Part shown: positions 1 to 5,355 of the stretch, piece by piece | Position numbering within the stretch: the stretch's first letter is position 1 | Layout of the letters: each line of letters opens with the position of its first letter | Source: Verrucomicrobiaceae bacterium | GTDB taxonomy: Bacteria; Verrucomicrobiota; Verrucomicrobiae; Verrucomicrobiales; Akkermansiaceae | NCBI GenBank assembly: GCA_947372405.1 | Contig: CANBTO010000225.1 | Location: 1 to 7,808, forward strand | DNA length: 7,808 bases | Direction: 5' to 3' | Program-made: the position numbers and the translations under genes | The notes under the pieces: generated by a model | Databases searched by the model: none | Told to the model about the DNA's origin: nothing | Seen by the model: only the letters and a program-made list of their open reading frames with translations

Positions 1-166
1 GTGGCGCCGCGAGCCAGAGCATCGGAAGTTCGCTCTCCTTGGCGTGGAGATATTCGAAAATCGCGGACATGTTGCCCATCTGCAGGCCCCAGCCGAACTG
101 GATGCCGAAGAAGCCGAAGGACATGTTCCAGACCTGCCAGAACGACAAACGGGGTTTTTCAGTCAT
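1..166 (-). CDS. MFS transporter, SLC45/sugar-cation symporter-like (N-terminal part, runs off window)
   Basis: Only the first 55 codons are present, read leftwards from the ATG at 166-164; the rest lies beyond position 1. The protein begins MTEKPRLSFWQVWNMSFGFF and continues with GIQFGWGLQMGNMSAIFEYL and then MLWLAAP. The pattern 'KPRLSFWQ.WNMSFGF.GIQFG..LQ..N.S.I.E' followed by 'LWLAAP' is the characteristic first transmembrane segment of MFS transporters related to SLC45 and the glycoside-cation symporters. Characterised members carry maltose, sucrose or similar sugars across the inner membrane. Substrate cannot be told from this fragment. No Shine-Dalgarno sequence precedes the ATG. A candidate promoter lies about 27 nt upstream, and a perfect inverted repeat (247-266) lies beyond that. 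Family assignment is fairly secure; sugar specificity is inference. Confidence 0.85.
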   Translation of the reverse strand, partial: MTEKPRLSFWQVWNMSFGFFGIQFGWGLQMGNMSAIFEYLHAKESELPMLWLAAP

Positions 167-193
167 GGGTTTGTGCGGGCTTTTGAAGGACGC

Positions 194-224
194 AAGCTAA
201 CATCCATGCCCCCCTGTTCGGCAA
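194..224 (-). promoter_or_regulatory. Candidate promoter of the MFS transporter gene
   Basis: On the minus strand, TTGCCG (224-219) is followed after 19 bp by TAGCTT (199-194), 27 nt before the ATG. The -10 resembles the TAGCAT boxes upstream of the methyltransferase and helical-repeat genes. The 19-bp spacer is long, so this is weaker than those two. The TAG core is part of TGTTAG, which would act as an extended -10 (TGnTAG). Confidence 0.4.
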
Positions 225-246
225 GCACCGCGACGCGGATGGCAAC

Positions 247-266
247 TTTAAGGTCATTTCCTTAAA
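247..266. promoter_or_regulatory. Perfect 7-bp inverted repeat (possible operator or weak terminator)
   Basis: TTTAAGG (247-253), a 6-nt centre, then CCTTAAA (260-266) form a perfect dyad in the 121-bp gap between the small two-TM gene and the MFS gene. It lies upstream of the MFS -35 box. It has no following T-run and its stem is AT-rich, so a repressor or activator site for the transporter gene is more likely than an intrinsic terminator. A second, shorter dyad (CCGCG-A-CGCGG, 228-238) sits between it and the -35. Confidence 0.45.
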
Positions 267-287
267 CCATCGCCCGCTTGCGACATA

Positions 288-566
288 TCACTTCCGCCTG
301 TCCCTTTCCTCCCGAATCACGGCCAAGGCATCGTAAAGCGCGAACAGCATCACCAGCAGCACCACTCCCGCACATCCGGCCCACCACAGCAGGAAATACC
401 ACACGCTCTGCGCCAGCCAGCCATTGATGAGCCACAAGCCAGCCGCCATCATCAGCAGCGCGAACATCAGCATCCGGCCGATCACCTTGCGCCTGGCCAC
501 GCGGTCGCGCAGGATTGCCCGCGCGAGCAGCTTGCTGTCCGTCCATCCTTCATTGCCACCGGCCAT
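288..566 (-). CDS. Small two-TM membrane protein of unknown function
   Basis: A 92-residue protein with ATG at 566-564 and TGA at 290-288. I do not recognise the family. Residues 1-31 are hydrophilic and basic (SKLLARAILRDRVARRKVIG). Two hydrophobic stretches follow, about 32-51 (LMFALLMMAAGLWLINGW) and 55-79 (rich in W, L and V). The tail is charged (IREERDRRK), so both ends probably face the cytoplasm. It starts 48 nt after the stop of the prepilin peptidase on the same strand, so co-transcription is plausible. No promoter of the local type and no Shine-Dalgarno sequence is visible in front of it. A longer-than-chance open frame, clear membrane segments and a fit between neighbours support a real gene. 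An overlapping frame on the same strand looks like a shadow. Confidence 0.65.
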   Translation of the reverse strand: MAGGNEGWTDSKLLARAILRDRVARRKVIGRMLMFALLMMAAGLWLINGWLAQSVWYFLLWWAGCAGVVLLVMLFALYDALAVIREERDRRK

Positions 567-614
567 GCCGGAAGTTCACTTCGGACGTGCCCGGGTTCCA
601 AGCGGGAAATCCAT

Positions 615-1766
615 TCAATTCCCCCACAACGGCCCGAGAAAACCGATGTACCACGCCCAGATCTTCCAGCCGCCGAAGGCCCAGGTAAGGCAGCCCATGG
701 CGAGGAAGGGACCAAAGGGCAGTTGCTTGCCGAATCCAACACGCCCGATCAGCGCCGCGATGATCGCGTAGATCGACGCGGCGAAGAGCGAGAAGAACAC
801 GCCGGTCCAACCGAAGAACGCGCCGATCATTCCTAACAGATGAATGTCGCCGATTCCCATCGCCTCACGCGGAATCACGGCGGAAAGGGCCGAGCCGTCG
901 AGGGATTTCATCTTGGCAAGGTGACGCGTCGTGCCATCGGGAAGATCGATTTCCACCTCGCGGATGACGAGTTTCCCGCCGCCCACGGATTCACCGTCCA
1001 CGCGGATGTCGGTGGCTTCCACCATCAGCTTGTCGGTTTTGCGGCAGAAGATGTCCCACCATGGAATCTCCTCGCCATCGATCACGAAAAGCATCGGGTC
1101 AGCATCGCCGACCGGCTCCTTGAGATGCCACTCGACGGGCTTGTCGAACTTCAGCGCCTTCCTGCCGAAGGCCATCTTGCCGAGTTCCACGACGAACCAC
1201 AGGCCGACGAAACCACCCGCCCAGCCGATGCCGCCGCTGATCAGTCCAGAGAGCCAGTTACCCGGCACACCCGCCAGCACCGGGAGCTGCGGCCACACCG
1301 CGCAGGCACCGAGGCCGATCACCGAGCCGACCCAGGTCATCTTCGTCGGGATGATCAGGTGCTCCGCATCAATGAACGTGATGGACACCAGCAGCGAAAC
1401 CAGCACCCATAGAAAAATCACCACTTGCGGCGCGGCATGATCGTGCGAGAACAACCACCAGACCACCACGAACAGCACCGCTGTTAGGAACTCCACGCCG
1501 AAGTAGCGGAAGGCGATCGGCGCGCCGCACTCCCGGCATTTCCCGCGCAGCCACAGCCAGCTCACCATCGGGAAATTCAACCACATCGGAATGTTCTTCT
1601 TGCAGAGCGGGCAGAACGATCGGTTCGGTTCGTTCACCGACATGCCGAGAGGCACGCGGTAAATGACGACGTTGAGAAACGATCCGATGCACGCTCCGAT
1701 GAGAAACGCGGGGATCAGCCAGATCCAGTGGTCAAGTGGTGGGTAGAACAAAGCCCCGCCATTCAA
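615..1766 (-). CDS. pilD: Type IV prepilin peptidase / N-methyltransferase (PilD/GspO family, A24)
   Basis: An inner-membrane aspartic protease that cleaves the leader of type IV pilins or pseudopilins and methylates the new N-terminus. The 383 residues contain the N-terminal DiS_P_DiS domain: GSFLNVVIYRVP at 28-39, paired CxxC motifs (C52/C55 and C77/C80), then RYFGVEFLTA. The A24 peptidase domain has catalytic D133 in FIDAEHLIIP and D307 in GIGDIHLLG. The usual GxGDxKL motif has H in place of K here. Typical PilD proteins are about 260-290 aa. The excess is a hydrophilic insert of roughly 100 residues (about 200-302) between the two aspartates, likely a soluble beta-rich domain. The start is TTG at 1766-1764: no in-frame ATG precedes the conserved region, and it sits in a hairpin. 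No pilin or secretion genes are adjacent. The symbol is family-level. Confidence 0.92.
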   Translation of the reverse strand: MNGGALFYPPLDHWIWLIPAFLIGACIGSFLNVVIYRVPLGMSVNEPNRSFCPLCKKNIPMWLNFPMVSWLWLRGKCRECGAPIAFRYFGVEFLTAVLFVVVWWLFSHDHAAPQVVIFLWVLVSLLVSITFIDAEHLIIPTKMTWVGSVIGLGACAVWPQLPVLAGVPGNWLSGLISGGIGWAGGFVGLWFVVELGKMAFGRKALKFDKPVEWHLKEPVGDADPMLFVIDGEEIPWWDIFCRKTDKLMVEATDIRVDGESVGGGKLVIREVEIDLPDGTTRHLAKMKSLDGSALSAVIPREAMGIGDIHLLGMIGAFFGWTGVFFSLFAASIYAIIAALIGRVGFGKQLPFGPFLAMGCLTWAFGGWKIWAWYIGFLGPLWGN

Positions 1767-1783
1767 TCCCGCATTTCGGGACT
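1765..1783 (-). other. RNA hairpin overlapping the prepilin peptidase start codon
   Basis: On the minus strand AGTCCCG, a 5-nt loop AAATG, then CGGGATT can pair over 7 bp, including one G-U wobble. It lies in the 37-nt gap after the dienelactone hydrolase stop. The last two bases of the stem are the first two of the TTG start. There is no U-run, so it fits translational masking or an mRNA processing or stability element better than a terminator. This is structural inference from sequence only. Confidence 0.4.
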
Positions 1784-1803
1784 GCCAAGAACAAAGGGCG
1801 GGA

Positions 1804-2592
1804 TCACTTGCCGAAGATTTCCGCGAAAAAATCCTTCATCGCCTGCCAGGAACGATGGTCTGCGGCAGCATTGTAGGCCACGCCCTTCGATGGATCATCA
1901 CCGGCCGCCTTCTGCGTGAAGGCATGCACCGCGCCGCCGTAAAGCACGAGCTGCCAGTCCGCCTTGGCATCCGTCAGCTCTTTCTGGAGAGCGGAAACCT
2001 GGGCTGCGGGGGCGTATGGGTCGTCCGCACCGTGCAGCACGAGGATCTTCGCCGGCACGCCGCCCGCTTTTGCGGCAAAACCCTCGGCGGCGTCCAGCGC
2101 GCCATGGAAGGAAACGACACCTGCCAACGGCACTCCCGCCCGCGCCATCTCAAGGACCCCGGTGCCACCGAAACAATAACCGATCGCCGCGATCTTCGAA
2201 GCGTCCGTGCGTTCGTCGTTTTTCAAGACCTCCAGCCCGGCCATCAGCCGTGCCCGATAGAGAGCGCGGTCTCCTTTGAATTTTCCGGCAAGCTTGCCCG
2301 CATCCGCAGTGTTTTCCGGACGGATGCCCTTGCCATAAATATCCGCGGCGAGGACGTTGTAGCCCATTTCCGCGAGCATTCGGCTGCGTTGTTTTTCGTT
2401 GTCTGATAGACCCATCCACTGATGGATCACCAGCACGGCGGGCCGTTTGCCGGAAAACGCATCGTCATACACGTGGAAGCCTTCGAGCACAGCGCCATCC
2501 TGTTTGTATTCCACCGCCCGCTCGACCAGCGCCGCATTTGCAGATGCGAGTGAAACCAGAGCCGACGCCAGGAAAGTGAGTTGTTTTGTCAT
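1804..2592 (-). CDS. Secreted dienelactone hydrolase family protein (alpha/beta hydrolase)
   Basis: A 262-residue serine/cysteine-type hydrolase of the DLH fold (PF01738 family). Residues 1-20 look like a Sec signal peptide ending SLASANA, so the mature protein is probably periplasmic. The core follows the family: PAVLVIHQWMGLSDNEKQRS at 51-70, ADIYGKG at 83-89, nucleophile C140 in GYCFGG, D191 in HGADDPYAP and H223 in GAVHAFT, making the Cys-Asp-His triad. Family members cleave dienelactones in chlorocatechol breakdown. Exported, stand-alone homologues are widespread and mostly uncharacterised, so the substrate is unknown here. No aromatic degradation genes are nearby. It has its own promoter in the 51-bp gap behind it, with the -10 only 6 nt from the ATG and no Shine-Dalgarno. 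Family call is firm; activity is inferred. Confidence 0.9.
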   Translation of the reverse strand: MTKQLTFLASALVSLASANAALVERAVEYKQDGAVLEGFHVYDDAFSGKRPAVLVIHQWMGLSDNEKQRSRMLAEMGYNVLAADIYGKGIRPENTADAGKLAGKFKGDRALYRARLMAGLEVLKNDERTDASKIAAIGYCFGGTGVLEMARAGVPLAGVVSFHGALDAAEGFAAKAGGVPAKILVLHGADDPYAPAAQVSALQKELTDAKADWQLVLYGGAVHAFTQKAAGDDPSKGVAYNAAADHRSWQAMKDFFAEIFGK

Positions 2593-2598
2593 GCGCGC

Positions 2599-2626
2599 AA
2601 ACTAGGCGGGCTTCTGTTCCGGTCAA
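2599..2626 (-). promoter_or_regulatory. Promoter of the dienelactone hydrolase gene, leaderless type
   Basis: On the minus strand TTGACC (2626-2621), a 16-bp spacer and TAGTTT (2604-2599), followed by 6 nt (GCGCGC) and the ATG at 2592. The -35 matches TTGACA at five of six positions. A start site 6-7 nt after the -10 would fall on or next to the A of the ATG, so the transcript should have no leader. Confidence 0.6.
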
Positions 2627-2643
2627 CTCCCGAGGGTTGGAAA

Positions 2644-3963
2644 TCACTTCACCTCGATCCCATGCAACCTGGCGAACTCCGCGGCGGCGGCTTTGTCCTT
2701 TCGCTCGATGGTATCAAAAATCCGTTGCATTGCGTCTTTCTGTTTGTCCACAGGCAAAGTCGCCGCCCACTGCGCCGCGACCTCGGAGTCATAGGGCGCG
2801 ACGGTTTCGAGGTAGGTCATCGTGGCGGCTTCCCTGACCGGACCGGCGGCCGCCTTTGTGAGCCATTCACCGGCGGACTTGTAGTCGCTCTCCGTCCACT
2901 GACGGACGAGATTGCCGATTCTGTCTTGTGACGTGCCACCCTCCGTGGTCTGGGTGGACATCCAATCCAGCCATTTGCCGGTGTCCGCCTTGGTATTGTA
3001 GTAGTTCAGTTTGTCGGCAAGACCCGTGGTTTCCTCCGGGCTGAGGTTTGCGGACTTCATCCAATTCATGGTCTTTTCATATCCGGATTCCGCAACCACG
3101 CCGAACAATGATCCCAGACCTTGGTTCAGGAGCTTTTCACCCTGAGCCTTGTCCGCCAGGCCTGCGGATTGTTTCCGCAGCGCGATCAGAAACTCGGCCT
3201 GCCGCTCGGGTGTGTCCGCCAGCCGCGCCATCGTCATCGTTGCCGGGAAGTCCTCCTGATCCAGCTTGAGTTCGCCCGCCAACTGGAATGCCAGCCCGAA
3301 GTCCTTCTGCGCCGCCCCCATGACAACCGCCTGCTTCGCATCGTTCTTCACGAGTTCCGGATGCTTGTCCGCGTTTTTCTTGATCCACTCCAGCGCGGCG
3401 AGCGGCTCGTCCTTCGCCCACTGTGTTAGAGCGGCGGACAACACATGTTTTCCCATTCCATTGTCATCCACGAGATCGGAGGACTCGGTGAAAAGCGCAA
3501 GCGCGTTCTGCGGATGCTGCTGCGCGAGCATCATGATGGAAAAGCCGATGATGCCCTTGCGCATCTCGTCGTCCATGTCCTTGCGGCCCTTCAGTTCGGC
3601 GATGAGCGTTTTCAACTCCTCGCCGTTCATTGAAAGCATGCCGTCCAGCAACTCCATGACACGCTTCTGGGTGTTTTCGTCCGGCTTGCCTCCGTTCTTT
3701 TGGATTTCCTTCATCTCCTTGGCGAAGACCACCAGCGTGTCGGCGAAATCCTTCACTTTGCGCTGGCTGTCTTCGTGCTCCCGCTTCGTTGCCTTGGTGG
3801 AAACGAAGGGTTTTGATAGATCCGCGGAGACTCCGAGGGTTGCCGCCTCCTCCAGCACCTTCCGGTGCTGTTCCTGCAGGACGTTCAGATTCCGGTTTTC
3901 ACTCACGCTCCAGAAGGAACCGGCGGCGAGGATGATGAGTGTTAGAAACAAGGGCGTCTTCAT
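2644..3963 (-). CDS. Membrane-anchored helical-repeat protein of unknown function (paralogue B)
   Basis: A 439-residue protein of unrecognised family. Residues 4-19 form a single hydrophobic segment (PLFLTLIILAAGSFWS), probably an uncleaved anchor or signal peptide. A charged, probably coiled-coil stretch follows (about 22-45 and 58-90). From about 110 the protein is all-helical with degenerate solenoid-like repeats, each with a Trp and a small-residue helix: QWAKDEPLAALEWIKKN (181-197), RQWTESDYKSAGEWLTKAAA (354-373) and SEVAAQWAATLP (393-404). Residues 109-203 align with 100-190 of the protein upstream, for example MNGEELKTLIAEL against LSPQELGAQLDEI, so the two are diverged tandem paralogues. 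The gap to the upstream stop is 12 nt with no promoter or Shine-Dalgarno visible, so co-transcription is likely. The bulk should face the periplasm. A scaffold or protein-binding role is a guess. Confidence 0.85.
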   Translation of the reverse strand: MKTPLFLTLIILAAGSFWSVSENRNLNVLQEQHRKVLEEAATLGVSADLSKPFVSTKATKREHEDSQRKVKDFADTLVVFAKEMKEIQKNGGKPDENTQKRVMELLDGMLSMNGEELKTLIAELKGRKDMDDEMRKGIIGFSIMMLAQQHPQNALALFTESSDLVDDNGMGKHVLSAALTQWAKDEPLAALEWIKKNADKHPELVKNDAKQAVVMGAAQKDFGLAFQLAGELKLDQEDFPATMTMARLADTPERQAEFLIALRKQSAGLADKAQGEKLLNQGLGSLFGVVAESGYEKTMNWMKSANLSPEETTGLADKLNYYNTKADTGKWLDWMSTQTTEGGTSQDRIGNLVRQWTESDYKSAGEWLTKAAAGPVREAATMTYLETVAPYDSEVAAQWAATLPVDKQKDAMQRIFDTIERKDKAAAAEFARLHGIEVK

Positions 3964-3975
3964 GGGCCGTGAGGG

Positions 3976-5235
3976 TTATTTTTTGAACTGAGGCAGATTG
4001 CGGATCTCCTCGCGAACGGCGGGGTCCTTGATTTTGTCGATGAGCGCCTCGACCTGGTCCTTGGCATTGTTCCGCATCGAACTACTGCGCAGAAAGGCGG
4101 TGAGCACTTCGTCATTGCCGCTGCCTTCGTTGTATTGAAGCACAAGCGCCGAAGCCTTGTTGAAATCCCCGCCCCGCCACATTGTGCTGGCCAGGACCTC
4201 ACCGGTCGCCTTGTCCACAGCACCGGGCGACTGCGTCGCGGCCCACGCCCGCGCCTTGTCCAGATCCTCCGTCTTGATTTCCGATCCCCCTCCAGAGCTC
4301 AACTTGCTTTTCATCACCTGCTCAACGATGGATTTCTTCTCCTCATCACCGGCCTGCGACGCGGCAATGAAACCATCCACCCTCTCGTAATCACCTCGGA
4401 CAGCGAGATTGCCCGCCGTATCCGCAAGAATGCCACCGACCTTGTCCGCCGCCACGCTGCCTCTAACCAAATTGGCGTAGGCCGCCTCGTTTTTCGCCTC
4501 AAGCTGGAAGGAAAATCCCTGTTGGAATAGCTCCACCCGCTGTTCCTCCGGGAGAGAAGCCACCCTCGCGGCGGCAGCGGCGGGATCGGTCTTGAGCAGT
4601 GCCCCGACGAGGGAGCTCTCGAATCTGACAAGCGATTCGTTTTTGCCATCCAGGGACTTGCTTTCGAATTTGCCTGCGGCGATCTGCTTGTCCAACCAGG
4701 CCGATGCGGCGGCCGGGTCCTTGTCCGCCCAGCGGCCGAGCGCCATGCCGAGCTGCCATGAGCGCCCCATGTCATCGTCTGCCAGATCCTCTCCGAACCG
4801 CTCAAGCACCATCTGCGGAGCCTTTTCTGATAGAATACCAGTAATCATTCCCTGCAGTTGCTTCCTCGCCGCATCGTCGAGATCGAGCGCGGCGATCTCA
4901 TCGAGCTGCGCTCCAAGTTCTTGGGGAGAAAGATCCATCAGCAACCGTTGCATGTGCATCATCGCCCGCATGTCCGGCATCGTACCGTTGCGCATCTGAC
5001 CGATTTTCCCCGCGAGATCCTTCCAGTCGATCTTCCTGTCCTTTTCCTTGCGGGCCTTTTCCTCAACCTCGCGGGTCTTGCCGCCTGCATCCATACCCGT
5101 CCTCACCTGCGCGATGCGCTCGGTGACCAGCGAGATTTCGCGTTCGAGAGAGGCCGCGGTTTTCTTCTGCACGCCGATCCAGCCGACGACGACGAACAGC
5201 GCCAATGCAGGAAAAATCCATGGATTCGGTTTCAT
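3976..5235 (-). CDS. Membrane-anchored helical-repeat protein of unknown function (paralogue A)
   Basis: A 419-residue protein, the first gene of the tandem pair. Residues 5-22 are one hydrophobic segment (PWIFPALALFVVVGWIGV), then a coiled-coil-like region (about 27-80, rich in E, K and R) that leads into a helical domain. Recognisable repeat units are GRWADKDPAAASAWLDKQIA (167-186), TDPAAAAARVASLPEEQRVE (216-235) and LDKARAWAATQSPG (325-338), each an A/W-rich helix pair. Large families with this look (DPAAALAWA...LP) are common in Verrucomicrobiae and are usually left as hypothetical. No catalytic motif is visible. Predicted topology is N-in with a large periplasmic domain. It has a clear promoter whose -10 lies 9 nt before the ATG, and it is transcribed divergently from the methyltransferase. 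Gene call is firm; function is unknown. Confidence 0.88.
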   Translation of the reverse strand: MKPNPWIFPALALFVVVGWIGVQKKTAASLEREISLVTERIAQVRTGMDAGGKTREVEEKARKEKDRKIDWKDLAGKIGQMRNGTMPDMRAMMHMQRLLMDLSPQELGAQLDEIAALDLDDAARKQLQGMITGILSEKAPQMVLERFGEDLADDDMGRSWQLGMALGRWADKDPAAASAWLDKQIAAGKFESKSLDGKNESLVRFESSLVGALLKTDPAAAAARVASLPEEQRVELFQQGFSFQLEAKNEAAYANLVRGSVAADKVGGILADTAGNLAVRGDYERVDGFIAASQAGDEEKKSIVEQVMKSKLSSGGGSEIKTEDLDKARAWAATQSPGAVDKATGEVLASTMWRGGDFNKASALVLQYNEGSGNDEVLTAFLRSSSMRNNAKDQVEALIDKIKDPAVREEIRNLPQFKK

Positions 5236-5244
5236 CTGAAATGG

Positions 5245-5274
5245 ATGCTATGGACTCCGAGGCTGGAAAGCCAA
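5245..5274 (-). promoter_or_regulatory. Promoter of the tandem helical-repeat operon, leaderless type
   Basis: On the minus strand TTGGCT (5274-5269), an 18-bp spacer and TAGCAT (5250-5245), then 9 nt and the ATG at 5235. The -10 is identical to the one on the opposite strand for the methyltransferase. The predicted start lies within about 3 nt of the ATG and there is no Shine-Dalgarno. Confidence 0.6.
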
Positions 5275-5316
5275 TTGGATTTGCGTGTCAGGATTCCAAC
5301 CATAAAAGACGGCGCT

Positions 5317-5330
5317 CTTGCGACCGCAAG
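5317..5330. promoter_or_regulatory. Perfect dyad overlapping the methyltransferase -35 box (possible operator)
   Basis: CTTGCG, a 2-nt centre (AC), then CGCAAG form a perfect 6-bp inverted repeat whose left arm contains most of the TTGCGA -35 box. A protein bound here would block polymerase on the plus strand. It may also affect the divergent promoter about 43 bp away. No known operator was recognised. Confidence 0.4.
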
Positions 5331-5346
5331 GGCCCGCCGCTAGCAT
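5318..5346 (+). promoter_or_regulatory. Promoter of the RNA methyltransferase gene, leaderless type
   Basis: TTGCGA (5318-5323), an exact 17-bp spacer and TAGCAT (5341-5346), then 9 nt (CCGCCTCAC) and the ATG at 5356. Optimal spacing and the repeat of the same -10 on the other strand make this the best-supported promoter in the window. Predicted leader is 0-3 nt. Confidence 0.65.
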
Positions 5347-5355
5347 CCGCCTCAC

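Noticed and set aside
228..238. CCGCG-A-CGCGG dyad
   Set aside because: A 1-nt centre cannot form an RNA hairpin without opening the stem, and short GC dyads are frequent at this composition; only mentioned as context.
262..546. 94-aa minus-strand frame overlapping the small two-TM gene
   Set aside because: The alternative frame has clear membrane segments and a better position relative to its neighbour.
840..1440. Two overlapping plus-strand open frames (190 and 169 aa) opposite the prepilin peptidase
   Set aside because: His/Arg/Pro-rich shadows; the minus strand carries all conserved prepilin peptidase motifs.
615..1766. Possible pilus or secretion operon around the prepilin peptidase
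   Set aside because: No pilin, ATPase or secretin gene lies next to it; flanking genes are a hydrolase and a small membrane protein.
2624..2639. Imperfect hairpin (CAACTC-CCGA-GGGTTG) just after the stop of helical-repeat gene B
   Set aside because: On the transcribed strand the stem has a C-A mismatch and no U-run follows; it also overlaps the hydrolase -35, so a terminator call is not supported.
3266..3991. 241-aa open frame on the plus strand opposite helical-repeat gene B
   Set aside because: Its Ser/Phe/Pro-rich translation has no family look and it lies antisense to a gene with a signal anchor and repeats; typical shadow of a GC-rich gene.
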